This document shows positions 25,636-35,035 of a DNA stretch of 64,000 nt, piece after piece. The first letter of the stretch is position 1, and every line of letters starts with the position of its first letter. Below the pieces are notes generated by a model, which saw nothing but the letters and a program-made list of their open reading frames with translations, made no database searches and was not told where the DNA came from. The stretch is taken from positions 1 to 64,000 of the forward strand of contig JAFAYV010000089.1 in the NCBI GenBank assembly GCA_019240115.1. Reading direction: 5' to 3'. Both the position numbers and the translations under genes were made by a program. This stretch comes from Solirubrobacterales bacterium (lineage in GTDB: Bacteria > Actinomycetota > Thermoleophilia > Solirubrobacterales > Solirubrobacteraceae).

Positions 25636-26046
25636 TCAGCCGCCGGTGGGATGCTCGATCGGCAGGTCCTGGATGCGAACGCGGTCCGGTTCGATCAGCG
25701 ACACGATCGCCGACCGCACCGGGAAGTCGGCACCGACGTAGCGATTGCTCATGCGGTCCATGATCGCGATCGCCTCCGGGCCCTCGAGCTCGTCGACGAC
25801 TCGGCCGCGGATGATGACCGACCGGTACGGGTTGTGCTCGTCGCAGACTGAGATGCCGACGCGACCGTCGCGCCGCAGGTTCCTGATCTTCAGGTTCTCC
25901 TGGGTGGAGAAGATCGCCAGCCGGTCACCCTCGACCGAGATCCACACCGGCGAGACCTGTGGTGAGCCATCCGCCATCAGCGTCGCGACGTGCGCCATGT
26001 TGCGCGCCTGCAGCAGTTCACGCGCCTCCTCAGACAGCTCAGTCAT
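25636..26046 (-). CDS. PPOX class F420-dependent oxidoreductase
   Basis: 136-residue split-beta-barrel protein: NMAHVATLMADGSPQVSPVW, DGRVGISVCDEHNPYRSVII, then GRVVDELEGPEAIAIMDRMS. Such proteins bind F420 or FMN and reduce diverse substrates. ATG 26046 starts the homology; the longer frame upstream does not match the family. Single gene; substrate unknown. Confidence 0.9.
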   Translation of the reverse strand: MTELSEEARELLQARNMAHVATLMADGSPQVSPVWISVEGDRLAIFSTQENLKIRNLRRDGRVGISVCDEHNPYRSVIIRGRVVDELEGPEAIAIMDRMSNRYVGADFPVRSAIVSLIEPDRVRIQDLPIEHPTGG

Positions 26047-26562
26047 CCTGGCCAGCGTAGACGAGCAGTCCTCGGACTCGCTGCCGCTGCACTTCGACTT
26101 CCACGGGCGGGTGATCGGGATCGAGGTCAGCGGCGCGGTCGGCTCGGTGCTCCCGCCGGCGCTGATCAAGGATCGGGGGCTACGACCATTCCGGCGGCGT
26201 CTGGGCGCACCTGAACGTTTTTGGCTTCACGTAGCGCGGATACCTCGCGCGGCGTCCGCGCCGACGGGCAAACCCCTACGAGCCCATCGGAGCCGGTTCG
26301 GGAACGCCTTTCGTTCATCCGTCCAGGGCTTGGTGAAGCCCAGCGACGCCCATCGCAGCGGACCGATTAAAGGACAGATGGCGTCCCGGTTCCCATCGAG
26401 GCTCCCTCGGCACCCGAGGCCGAGGCGGCCGGCCCGGCGGCGCTCGCGGCGGGCTACGCGGACGGGACCGTCTTGCCGAGAGTTCGTTCGCACAGTGGCC
26501 GACACCCGCTCGTTTCTGACCCGATCCGTCGACGGCGCCTCATACGGGAATAGGGAGCCGAG
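26047..26562 (+). pseudogene. mostly non-coding; DUF2283-like fragment near 26085-26170
   Basis: Within this 516-base gap one plus-strand stretch (about 26085-26170) reads LHFDFHGRVIGIEVSGAVGS then VLPPALI, resembling the end of a DUF2283 protein. It has no start or proper stop. The rest shows nothing I recognise; it also contains the promoter region of the LAL regulator. Confidence 0.4.
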
Positions 26563-29472
26563 GTGACGATGCCGACTCGTATCCGTACCGCCCGCGGCGC
26601 CCCTCGAGACGGAGCGCTCGTCGAGCGTTCGGAGGAGGTCAGCTGGATCGAGGCGACGTTGGACGGCGCTCAGAGCGGTGAGGGCGCCTCGATCCTCATC
26701 GAAGCCGCCCCGGGAATCGGCAAGAGCCGGCTCGTGGAGCACGCCTGCGACTTGGCGCGCGCAGCTGGCGTGCGCATCCTCAGGGCGAGAGGCAGCGAGC
26801 TGGAGAGCTCGTTCGCCTTCGGCATCGTTCGTCAGCTGCTCGAACGGCCACTCGACGCGCTCGATGTCGCTGACCGAGACGGCATCCTCAGCGGCGCCGC
26901 CGGGTCGGCCGCTCCTCTGGTCGCCGAGCGGCGCCGTCGTCCGCGGCCCGGGAGCGAGAGGCCGGAGGCCAGCGGGCTGCATGGCCTGTACTGGCTGACC
27001 GCGAACCTGACCAAGGAATGCCCATTGCTGCTCTGTGTCGACGACGCGCATTGGGCCGACGAGCCGTCGCTGCGCTGGCTGAGCTACCTTGCTCACCGGC
27101 TCGCCGATCTCCCCGTCTGCATGATCGTCGCCAGTCGCCGCGTGCGCGGAGGACCAACCCGTGAGCTGCTGCGCGCGCTCGAGCGAGCCTCGGCGACGTC
27201 CGTCATCGCGCTGAACGCGCTCTCGCTCGAGGGCACCCATGAGGTCATCGCCGACCTGCTGCGCTTGACGCCCGACAATGCCTTCGTCACCGCTTGCCAC
27301 ACCGCCACCGCGGGGAGCCCGCTCCTGCTGGTCGAGCTGGTGCGAAGCCTGGAGTCAGCGGCGCTGGAGCCGAACGCGGGAAATGTCCAGCGCCTGTTCT
27401 CCTCCGGGCCGGCGAGCTTGACGCGAGCGGCTTTGGCGAGGCTTCGGGGGTTGCCCGAGGGCGCCGTGGAGCTCACGCGGGCGGTGGCCATCCTCGAGCG
27501 CAGCTCGGTGCGAAACGCGGCCACTCTTGCCGACGTCGAGCACGAAGATGCCGAGCGTGCCGCCCAATCCCTGGTCGACGTCGGCGTACTCGCCGACGGG
27601 CTGCCGCTCGAGTTCGTACACCCCGTCATCCGCTCCTGCGTGTATGCCGACATCTCCGTTCCGGCCCGCGCCTCGGCTCATCTTCGGGCGGCCCAGCTGC
27701 TGGCAGCCGACGGCGCAGACGACGAACGGGTGGCGAGCCACCTGCTCCACGCCGAGCCGAGCGGTGCGACGTGGGTTCTCGACACGCTGCGGCACGCGAG
27801 CGCCACGGTCTGGGCGCGCGGCGCCTCCGACATCGCCGTCCGCTACCTGCGCCGGGCGCTGGCGGAGTTCCCGCTGGGCGAGCGGCCGGCATCGGTCCTC
27901 TTCGAGCTCGGGCGCGCCGAGGTACGAGCCGGCGACGTCGATGCCGCGATCGAGCACTTCGGTGGGGCCGTGACGCTTGCCGAGAATCCCGTCGCACGGG
28001 CACGGGCGTCGCTGGACTTCGGAGCCGCTCTGATCATGGCCGCCAAGCCGGTGCAGGCCGCAGAGAGGTTGCGTGACGCCCTCGGGGCCCTAGGCCCGGA
28101 GGATCGGGAGTGGGGCCTCCGGCTTCAGGCGCAACTGGATGTGGCGGCTTGGACCAGCGCCGCGGCTCGGGACATCGCCGCCGCCGCACGCCCGGCTCGG
28201 TTCAAGCCTGCGCTGGAGGCGCCGACCGGAGCCGCGGATCGCACGGCGACGGCCGTCGCGGCGGTGAGCGCCGCTCTCGACACTCACGGCTTGCACCGAG
28301 CAGCCGAGCTGGCCCGGGTGGCGCACGGCGACGGACTGCTCTTGGAGGAACTGAACGCCGATGATCCTGTGCTCGCGCTCCCGGCGGTCGCGCTGCTGTA
28401 TGCCGAGCGGCTGGCGTGGGCCGGCGAGGTCCTCTCCCAGTTGCTGGCCACCGTGTCCCGCCATGGCTCCCGGCGCGGCGCAGCCATGGGCAGCGCATGG
28501 CGCGGCATGGCCAGCCTTCGAGCCGGTCGCCCCGGCGACGCGGAAATCGACTCCCGTGAGGTACTGGAGAGCGAGGTGCCCGCGGGGCTCGGCACCGGCC
28601 ACTGCACCATGGTGGCGCTTGCCGTGCTGATCGAGGCGCTCGTCGACTTGGGCCGGGTCACGGAGGCGGAGGAGCTCGCCAGTCGGTTCGAGATCGCTGG
28701 CGGACGACCCCAGGGACTGTTCGGCGCCCATCTCGCGTTCGCGCTCGGGCGGCTGCGCGAGGCCCAGACCCGATGGCCCGAGGCCGAGGCACGGCTACGG
28801 GAATGCGCGGCCCTGCACGGCGCGTGGGGAGTCAGCGCACCGGCCGCGCTGCCGTGGCGTGGGCGCCTTGCGATGATCGTCGCCGCGGCCGGCCGGGAGT
28901 CGGAGGCCCGCGGCTTGGCCTCTTCGGCCCTCGCGCACGCCCGTGACGGCGATTCTCTGCTCGATCTCGGTGTCGCGCTGCGAGCCGCCGGCAGCCTTGC
29001 GGAGAGCCCGGATCACCGGATCGCGCTGCTGCGCGAGGCCGTCAGCACCCTGAGGGAGACCGAGGCTCGACTCGAGATCGCTCATGCCCTGGCCGATCTG
29101 GGCTCTGCGCTGCGGCGGGCCGGGCTTCGTCGGGAGGCGAGGCCCGAGCTCTCGCTGGCTCATGAGCAGGCGCGGACACTGGGCGCCATTCCGCTCGCCG
29201 ACCGTGTTCGCTCAGAGCTCGTCGTGCTCGGCGCCAAACCGCGCCGCGGCCCGAAGGCTGACCGCGACGAGCTCACGGCCGCCGAGATTCGCGTCGCCCA
29301 GCTGACCGCCGAGGGCGCCACCAACCGGCGTGTGGCCGACGAGCTCTTCATCACCGCCAAGACGGTCGAGTACCACCTCACGAGCGTTTACCGGAAGCTG
29401 AACATCTCGTCGCGTCACGAGCTTGCAGCGGCCGTGGATCGTCGGCTCGTGCCCCCCCCGAACGCTTCCTGA
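26563..29472 (+). CDS. LuxR-family (LAL/MalT-like) ATP-dependent regulator
   Basis: Large regulator of 969 residues. N-terminal AAA/STAND ATPase: Walker A in EAAPGIGKSRLVEH (about 47-60) and Walker B in LLLCVDDAHWADEPSL. A long TPR-like helical middle (about 370-880) is Ala/Leu/Arg-rich. The C-terminal LuxR helix-turn-helix is LTAAEIRVAQLTAEGATNRR followed by VADELFITAKTVEYHLTSVY. Such proteins sense a ligand with the middle domain and activate neighbouring genes. Start GTG 26563 or ATG 26569. The glycosidase pair downstream is a candidate target. A strong hairpin follows the gene. Confidence 0.93.
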   Translation: MTMPTRIRTARGAPRDGALVERSEEVSWIEATLDGAQSGEGASILIEAAPGIGKSRLVEHACDLARAAGVRILRARGSELESSFAFGIVRQLLERPLDALDVADRDGILSGAAGSAAPLVAERRRRPRPGSERPEASGLHGLYWLTANLTKECPLLLCVDDAHWADEPSLRWLSYLAHRLADLPVCMIVASRRVRGGPTRELLRALERASATSVIALNALSLEGTHEVIADLLRLTPDNAFVTACHTATAGSPLLLVELVRSLESAALEPNAGNVQRLFSSGPASLTRAALARLRGLPEGAVELTRAVAILERSSVRNAATLADVEHEDAERAAQSLVDVGVLADGLPLEFVHPVIRSCVYADISVPARASAHLRAAQLLAADGADDERVASHLLHAEPSGATWVLDTLRHASATVWARGASDIAVRYLRRALAEFPLGERPASVLFELGRAEVRAGDVDAAIEHFGGAVTLAENPVARARASLDFGAALIMAAKPVQAAERLRDALGALGPEDREWGLRLQAQLDVAAWTSAAARDIAAAARPARFKPALEAPTGAADRTATAVAAVSAALDTHGLHRAAELARVAHGDGLLLEELNADDPVLALPAVALLYAERLAWAGEVLSQLLATVSRHGSRRGAAMGSAWRGMASLRAGRPGDAEIDSREVLESEVPAGLGTGHCTMVALAVLIEALVDLGRVTEAEELASRFEIAGGRPQGLFGAHLAFALGRLREAQTRWPEAEARLRECAALHGAWGVSAPAALPWRGRLAMIVAAAGRESEARGLASSALAHARDGDSLLDLGVALRAAGSLAESPDHRIALLREAVSTLRETEARLEIAHALADLGSALRRAGLRREARPELSLAHEQARTLGAIPLADRVRSELVVLGAKPRRGPKADRDELTAAEIRVAQLTAEGATNRRVADELFITAKTVEYHLTSVYRKLNISSRHELAAAVDRRLVPPPNAS

Positions 29473-29477
29473 CCCCA

Positions 29478-29498
29478 CCCCCCGGGACTCCCGGGGGG
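29478..29498 (+). terminator. hairpin terminator after the LAL gene
   Basis: Perfect inverted repeat CCCCCCGGG-ACT-CCCGGGGGG six bases past the stop; no U-tract, as is common at high GC. Confidence 0.6.
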
Positions 29499-29559
29499 CG
29501 ACCGGAAGGATCACAACTGGGGGGCGTCCCAGACGCGAAGACCGTGCCTGCCTGGCTTC

Positions 29560-29817
29560 ATGCGAGCCGTGGCGGACAACACGCATATCGCAGTCCTTCT
29601 CACCCTCGACTCCGGCGCGGAGCCGATCCAGGGCGAGATTGCCGTCGACGGCCAGGGCCAGGGCGGCTTTCACGGTTGGCTCGAGCTCAACGATCGACTC
29701 GAGCAGGCGCTCCGCGCCTCGGTCTCACGGGGGCATTCCCGGGACCGGGGTGGCGAGGACCGCGCTGCGACGCAGTGTCTCCACGGAACTCAAACCGCAA
29801 GGAGGCACCAACAATGA
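29560..29817 (+). CDS. small conserved-type protein of unknown function
   Basis: 85-residue frame: AVLLTLDSGAEPIQGEIAVD and GQGGFHGWLELNDRLEQALR. The pattern (hydrophobic strand, PIxGEI, FxGWLEL, helix) resembles small uncharacterised proteins I associate with this bacterial group. Its TGA overlaps the ATG of the glycosidase gene (ATGA), a sign of real coupled translation. The last 30 residues are low complexity. Function unknown. Confidence 0.55.
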   Translation: MRAVADNTHIAVLLTLDSGAEPIQGEIAVDGQGQGGFHGWLELNDRLEQALRASVSRGHSRDRGGEDRAATQCLHGTQTARRHQQ

Positions 29818-31232
29818 GTACCCGGGCACAGAAGCCTCACGTCGATGTGACGGTCCCCGCCGACGTCGATGTTGCGCCGGCCGTCAAGAGCGAGCTCCCC
29901 CAGCCGCACGCACAGAGGTGGCGCTCCGGAATGCGCTCCTCTCGCATCGCGGGCTGCGCGGTTGCGTGCATAGCCGTGATGGCTATGTCCTCGACCGCCG
30001 ACGCCGGCACGACACTGGCTGCGAAACCGTACATGGGCTGGACGACGTATTACGGCATCGGCGGCCAGTTCAACGAGCACACCATCCTGTCCGTCGCGAC
30101 GAGGCTACGGTCGGACGGCTTGCAGGCGGCCGGCTATGACACCGTCTGGCTGGACTGGGGTTGGGCGGGTGCCCGCCGTCGCCACGGCCAGATCGTGGTC
30201 AACCCATACCAATGGCCGCACGGCATGGCGTGGCTCACGAGCACGCTGCACGCCGAGGGCTTTGACGTCGGCATCTACACCGACGCCGGCAAGAGCGGCT
30301 GCAACGGCAACGGCGTCGGCTCGCTGGGCCACTATCAGCAAGACATGGACCAGTTCGCCGCGTGGGGCTTCGACGCCGTGAAGGTCGACTTCTGCGGAGC
30401 CGTCCAGCAGGGCGTGAGCGTCGTGCCTCGCAGCGATGCGTTCCATGCCGATGCTGCCAGCTCGACGCGCTCGGGATGCGCGGACATGGCTGCCGGCGAC
30501 ACGCGAGCACTTCCCGGTACAGCACATCGCACAGGGGAGCAGTTGGACCCCGAGACGCAGTATCGCGAGGTCGCTCAGGCGATTGGCCATACGAACCGGC
30601 CAATGCTGCTGGCGGTCGCAAACCTGTGGCAGCCGAGCGAGGTTGCGCCGGGTTACCCGACCATGCAACGCAGCGCCTTTGACAACTACCGCTGGGCGCC
30701 ACAGTTCGCGACGTCGTGGCGCACGGACACGGACATCGGCTTCCCCGGCTGCATCAAGTGGCCGTGGGTCCTCCGCAACCTCGCGGCGGACAACGCTCAT
30801 CCAACCGTCGCAGGTCCGGGGCATTGGAACGACCCTGATGCACTCGCTGCGGGCGTGGGCCTGACGCATGCGCAAGCACGATCGCAGTTGACGATGTGGT
30901 CGATGCTGGCAGCCCCGCTGATGCTGGGAGGCAACCCGCTGACGATGAGCGCGCGCACGGTGAGGATGCTGGAGAATCCACGGATCATCGCCGTCGATCA
31001 GGACGGACGCGGTGTGCAGGGCCGTGAGGTTGCGCCCCACGTGTGGGTGAAGCCGCTCGAGCATGGCGAAGCGATTGCATTCTTCAACGCAGGCAACCGG
31101 CCCCTGACCCTGGCATGGCGCGTCTCGGGACGCGCATGCAATGTGTGGACCGGCACGTGCCGACCGGTGCGCAAGATGCTGCGCGCCCGCGTGCCAGGGT
31201 CAACCGCCGAGGCGTGGGTGGTGACCGGCTGA
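29814..31232 (+). CDS. GH27-type alpha-galactosidase-like glycosidase, secreted
   Basis: 472-residue retaining glycosidase-like protein. An unusually long, charged N-terminal region (1-40) precedes a hydrophobic signal/anchor segment (about 43-63). The (beta/alpha)8 barrel shows KPYMGWTTYYGIGG, AAGYDTVWLDWGW, the nucleophile aspartate in VKVDFCG (D192) and the acid/base region SWRTDTDIG (D307), then GHWNDPDALAAGVG and the C-terminal beta domain (EAIAFFNAGNRPLTLAWRVS). About 45 residues after the nucleophile form an atypical insertion. ATG 29814 follows AAGGAGG. Substrate may be alpha-galactosides or related plant sugars. Confidence 0.88.
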   Translation: MSTRAQKPHVDVTVPADVDVAPAVKSELPQPHAQRWRSGMRSSRIAGCAVACIAVMAMSSTADAGTTLAAKPYMGWTTYYGIGGQFNEHTILSVATRLRSDGLQAAGYDTVWLDWGWAGARRRHGQIVVNPYQWPHGMAWLTSTLHAEGFDVGIYTDAGKSGCNGNGVGSLGHYQQDMDQFAAWGFDAVKVDFCGAVQQGVSVVPRSDAFHADAASSTRSGCADMAAGDTRALPGTAHRTGEQLDPETQYREVAQAIGHTNRPMLLAVANLWQPSEVAPGYPTMQRSAFDNYRWAPQFATSWRTDTDIGFPGCIKWPWVLRNLAADNAHPTVAGPGHWNDPDALAAGVGLTHAQARSQLTMWSMLAAPLMLGGNPLTMSARTVRMLENPRIIAVDQDGRGVQGREVAPHVWVKPLEHGEAIAFFNAGNRPLTLAWRVSGRACNVWTGTCRPVRKMLRARVPGSTAEAWVVTG

Positions 31233-31313
31233 CCAGGATTGCCGAGAACGTCACACGTCAGCGTGAGCGCTAGATCAAGCGGAATCCGGGTCTCTTGCTC
31301 GCCTGACGGCGGC

Positions 31314-32225
31314 TCACGGCTCCGCCGAGTGATCCCTGAAGTGCCCCAACCCCCTCGTTTGTCGCTGCTCCGGGGCCGACAACCCAGCGCTCTCAGCGGT
31401 GGGAACGGACGGTGAGATGATCTCGAGAGAGGCGGGATCGACGAGCCAGCCGTCTTTGTCGGCGCGCAACAGGCCCTGGTCGATCAGGCCGCGCAACCCC
31501 AGGGTCACGGTGGGACGGCGCGCGCCGATCATCTGCGCGATCGTTTCGTGGGTGAGCGGCAGGTCGATCCACACGCCGTCACTACGCACGATTCCTCGAC
31601 GGTCGGCGATCGACCACAGCAGCGCCAGTAGCCGGTCCTCGACACGCGGGAGCTGGCTGATCGCCTGCTGCAGTAGGGCGTATTGCGACTGCTGCCCTGC
31701 GCGTTGCAGGAGTGCGCTCAAAAGGTGCGGCCAGTGCTGGGCGATGACCAGCAACCGATCGTCGAGGATTGCGATCTGCGCGGTCTCGAGTACCGCCCAT
31801 CCCCAACTGGCCGCTACCGAGTCAGCGTCGGCGCCGTCGGTGAGCACGAGCTCTCGAGGCGTGAGCAGCCGTATGCATGCCCGGCCGGCGATCGTGACTT
31901 CGGTGGTCAGCACGCCGCTGAGCACCAGGAAGCCGCGGATCTCGCCGTGGACCGCCGCGTTGTCGCGCAACCGTTCGAGCTTCCAGTGCCCCGGGTCGAG
32001 CGTGACGGTTGCCAGGATCGCATGACGCTGGGCCTGCGCCAACTGATCGCCGGTCAGCCGGCTGCCGAGCTCGGGGGCGGCTTCCAACAGCCGGACGCCA
32101 TTCAGCGCACCGACTCTCGATGTCATGTCGTTGACCTGGTCAATTGGACCGAGGCCGTCGTGATGTTCCTCATCTACCGTCAGGACGGCGGATGACGTCG
32201 ATGGGTGCTGGCTGGGTTCATGCAT
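31314..32225 (-). CDS. Crp/Fnr-type transcriptional regulator
   Basis: About 303 residues. An effector-domain-like region (60-190) ends in a dimerisation helix, then a winged helix: PRVEDRLLALLWSIADRRG, DLPLTHETIAQMIGARRPTV, TLGLRGLIDQGLLRADKDGW. The effector domain shows few nucleotide-binding residues, so the signal is unclear. ATG 32225 has GAGAGG eight bases upstream; an in-frame ATG at 32435 would add 70 residues without homology. Divergent from a second Crp-type gene. Confidence 0.83.
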   Translation of the reverse strand: MHEPSQHPSTSSAVLTVDEEHHDGLGPIDQVNDMTSRVGALNGVRLLEAAPELGSRLTGDQLAQAQRHAILATVTLDPGHWKLERLRDNAAVHGEIRGFLVLSGVLTTEVTIAGRACIRLLTPRELVLTDGADADSVAASWGWAVLETAQIAILDDRLLVIAQHWPHLLSALLQRAGQQSQYALLQQAISQLPRVEDRLLALLWSIADRRGIVRSDGVWIDLPLTHETIAQMIGARRPTVTLGLRGLIDQGLLRADKDGWLVDPASLEIISPSVPTAESAGLSAPEQRQTRGLGHFRDHSAEP

Positions 32226-32733
32226 CGCGTCTTGCCTCTCAAGATCGGTTTGACCGCCGACGGAGAGCGCGTGAGACGCCGAGGAACGCGTAGTCAACCG
32301 GACGCCATCGACGAGCCCACGGGAACCGACGACGATTGAGGCTGACTGCTTAGCCGGACCCGATTCTACCTTCAGGCCGTCGGACGTGGCTCGGCGTCTG
32401 GCCCGAAACAGCTCAAGGTCGGTCGTTGGGCTCATTTTGAGATCCCGAGTGCCAGCTGTCAGTCGTGTTTATCCCTGATTTCGTCGGGTAGCGAGCCGAC
32501 GGGCTAAGCAGCCAGTCCTGCCTCAGAGCCGGCGAATCGCGGCTTGGCCAACGGCTGATGGCGGCGTTGGTCCTGTGATCGATGCGCTCGGGGATGTCCT
32601 GATGACCAACCTCGGTGGAGGATCGACATGCCCTTCCAATCGCGTTCGCGTCCGACCGGTCGTCGGTGCCCCTGCTATCGCTCGATGGACGTAGCGCGGT
32701 CCCCGTGGGTGGTTGAAGGGGTCGAGCGGGCGC
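32226..32733. promoter_or_regulatory. divergent intergenic region between two Crp-type genes
   Basis: About 500 bases carrying the promoters of both regulators. No clear Crp-like palindrome or other gene was recognised; the left part could alternatively be an N-terminal extension of the minus-strand gene. Confidence 0.4.
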
Positions 32734-33444
32734 ATGGCTGACGGGTCCGGGCCCCGCGGCAACCGGATCATCGACGCGCTGCCCGACAGCGAGCGCGCGC
32801 GACTGGGCGCGGTGCTCGAGCCTATGCGTCTGGAGCTCAAAGAGCAGCTGCAGGTTCCCGGCGCGCGGATCGACTCGGTGTACTTTGCGCTCGATGCCGT
32901 GAACTCGCTGCTGAACCTCGTCGAGAACTCCGGCGGGGTGGAGGTGGCCACCGTCGGCAATGAGGGACTGGTCGGGCTGCCGGTCGCCTGGGGGGTCAGC
33001 TATGCGAATCCCCGCGATCTGGTCCAGGTCCAGGTGCCCGGCGAGGCGCTGCGCATGGACGCCGACGTGTTCGCCGCCGAAATCGCCGCGCAGGGCCCGC
33101 TGGCATCCGTGGTGCAGCGCTATACCCAGGCGTTCTTCGCTCAGATCACCCAGCAGGTCGCCTGCAACGGGCTGCACTCCATTCAGGAGCGCTGTGCTCG
33201 ATGGCTGCTGCTGACCCACGATCGCGTCGGCAGCGACGAATTCCCGCTCACCCAGGAGTTTCTGGCCCAGATGCTCGGCGTGCGGCGCCCGACGGTGACC
33301 ACCACGGCCGGGATCCTGTCGCAGGCCGGCTTTATCCACTACCGCCGCGGCCGGCTGAAGATCACCGACCGCGAAGGGCTGGAGAGCGCCTCCTGCGAGT
33401 GCTATGGCGTGGTGCGCGGGGTCTTCGACCGGCTGCTGCTCTGA
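32734..33444 (+). CDS. Crp/Fnr-type transcriptional regulator
   Basis: 236 residues. The N-terminal part is short and lacks a normal cyclic-nucleotide pocket: SVYFALDAVNSLLNLVENSG, EVATVGNEGLVGLPVAWGVS. The C-terminal winged helix is IQERCARWLLLTHDRVGSDE, FPLTQEFLAQMLGVRRPTVT. This type is common beside GAF-ANTAR proteins in actinobacteria and may respond to redox or stress. ATG 32734 chosen; an upstream TTG at 32713 is possible. Confidence 0.9.
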   Translation: MADGSGPRGNRIIDALPDSERARLGAVLEPMRLELKEQLQVPGARIDSVYFALDAVNSLLNLVENSGGVEVATVGNEGLVGLPVAWGVSYANPRDLVQVQVPGEALRMDADVFAAEIAAQGPLASVVQRYTQAFFAQITQQVACNGLHSIQERCARWLLLTHDRVGSDEFPLTQEFLAQMLGVRRPTVTTTAGILSQAGFIHYRRGRLKITDREGLESASCECYGVVRGVFDRLLL

Positions 33445-33699
33445 ATGCGCCCACGGCCACCTCAGATGCTCTGTACGGTTGCTGACATAGCGCGCTACGA
33501 TTCATGGCGGTTGAGCACACAGCCGCCCGCGATCCCGTCGCGCGGATGCCTTCTACGGCTTCGGCAGCGATGTGTCTCTGGACTCCGGGGCCGCGGGCGC
33601 CGTCGACTCCCGCGTTCAGGTGACCGCACATCAGCCCGCCCGTCAGCGCCGCCACCCGGCGATCCATCCGGTGTACCTCGACCGTGTTCAGGAGCGGCC

Positions 33700-34416
33700 G
33701 TGAGCGACGGTCAGTACGCCGATCAGCCCGCCGGGCCGCTGCACCCCGAGTTGGCCGGCCTGCTGCTCTCAGAGCAGACCGTCTCCGAGTTGTTGGCGAT
33801 GATCGTCGGCCTCGCGATCTCAACGATCGAGGACGTCGACGGCTCGAGCATCTCGTTGATGAGCCCGAACGGCCGCCTGGAGACCACCAGCGCCAGCTCT
33901 CAGGAGATCCGCCTCGTCGACACGACCCAGTATCAGGACGAGCAGGGACCGTGCGTGGAGGCGATCAAGACCGGCCGCGAGGTCGTCGTCGCCCTGCCCA
34001 TCGGCCAGTGGCCGCGCTTCTCTGACCGCGCCCAGCAGGCCGGGATGCGTTCGGTGCACTCGTTTCCTCTCCGGGTCCGTGATCGGGTCACGGGAGCGCT
34101 CAACTTGTACTCCACCAGCGTGACGTCGATCGAGCCTCGCACCGACGCGGCCCGCAGCCTTGCTCACCAAGCCGCGACGGTCCTGGCCAACGCTGCGGCG
34201 CTGGCCACCGCCGAGATGACCAACGAGCAACTACAGCAGGCTCTGGCAACCCGCGATCTCATCGGCCAGGCGAAGGGCATCCTCATGGGGCGCGAGAACA
34301 TCGATGCCGACGCTGCGTTTGATCTTCTGCGCCGGCTATCCCAGCGGAGCGGCCGCAAGCTGAAGGACATCGCCGCCGAGGTGGCCGCTCATCCTTCAGA
34401 TCCGAAAGCCCGATGA
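33700..34416 (+). CDS. GAF and ANTAR domain RNA-binding antiterminator
   Basis: 238 residues. GAF domain (about 20-165): DVDGSSISLMSPNGRLETTS, then QYQDEQGPCVEAIKTGREVV and VHSFPLRVRDRVTGALNLYS. ANTAR domain (about 175-235): LATRDLIGQAKGILMGRENI then DADAAFDLLRRLSQRSGRKL. ANTAR binds paired RNA hairpins to suppress termination. GTG 33700 follows AGGAG. The partner kinase or RNA targets are not visible; it is followed after three bases by a small conserved gene. Confidence 0.92.
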   Translation: MSDGQYADQPAGPLHPELAGLLLSEQTVSELLAMIVGLAISTIEDVDGSSISLMSPNGRLETTSASSQEIRLVDTTQYQDEQGPCVEAIKTGREVVVALPIGQWPRFSDRAQQAGMRSVHSFPLRVRDRVTGALNLYSTSVTSIEPRTDAARSLAHQAATVLANAAALATAEMTNEQLQQALATRDLIGQAKGILMGRENIDADAAFDLLRRLSQRSGRKLKDIAAEVAAHPSDPKAR

Positions 34417-34419
34417 CGA

Positions 34420-34680
34420 ATGGCCCTGCGCGCGACCCCCGTCGAAGCGGCCCGCAGCATGCTCGAACTCTCACTCGATGAGCTCTGGGTCGATTACTTC
34501 ACGCTCGGCGGGTCGCTGCTGCCCGCCGAGATCCAAGCCTTCCTCGCCGGCGAACACCCGCTCGGCGACCACGACCACGACCTTCTCGTCCAAGCCCTCA
34601 ACGAACGCTTCCTCGACCACGACGGGGACCATCCCCTCGACTACGCCGACGAACTGATCGACGGCCACAGGCCCGGGTAG
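34420..34680 (+). CDS. small acidic protein, unknown function
   Basis: 86-residue acidic protein: LELSLDELWVDYFTLGGSLL and AGEHPLGDHDHDLLVQALNE. Starts three bases after the GAF-ANTAR stop, so it is in the same operon. No family function known to me; an accessory to the GAF-ANTAR response is possible. Confidence 0.75.
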   Translation: MALRATPVEAARSMLELSLDELWVDYFTLGGSLLPAEIQAFLAGEHPLGDHDHDLLVQALNERFLDHDGDHPLDYADELIDGHRPG

Positions 34681-34741
34681 ACCCGAAGGTCGATACCAGC
34701 GCCCACGGGCACACCCGAGCGCTCGGCCGCGAAAGTCATAC

Positions 34742-34762
34742 CATCCACTTTCAGGGTGGATG
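34742..34762 (+). promoter_or_regulatory. inverted repeat over a start codon
   Basis: CATCCAC-TTTCAGG-GTGGATG, seven-base perfect arms. The right arm contains the GTG start of the next gene, so the hairpin could control translation. Confidence 0.3.
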
Positions 34763-35010
34763 ACAGACAAGCCCAGTTCCTGATCATGCTCGGCGACACA
34801 TGCTTCTCGGCTTCGCTCGCTGAGCTCACCATCGAGGTGCTGACGGCTGACGGGGCGCGGCTGATCGGCGTCCCGATACCAGAACGACATCACGATGCCA
34901 TCTGGGCCGCCGATGACCTCGGGAGCGCCGAAGTCTCGATCGATGAGAAGACGATCGCGCTGGAGTCGATCATCACCTACGTCGTGTACGCCCCGACGCT
35001 CAACGGCTAA
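34756..35010 (+). CDS. small protein of unknown function
   Basis: 84 residues from GTG 34756: FLIMLGDTCFSASLAELTIE, then RLIGVPIPERHHDAIWAADD and SIDEKTIALESIITYVVYAP. Compact mixed alpha/beta composition; no recognised family. Start lies within a small inverted repeat. Confidence 0.6.
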   Translation: MDDRQAQFLIMLGDTCFSASLAELTIEVLTADGARLIGVPIPERHHDAIWAADDLGSAEVSIDEKTIALESIITYVVYAPTLNG

Positions 35011-35035
35011 GCCGGGGCCGACGGCACCCAGCCTG

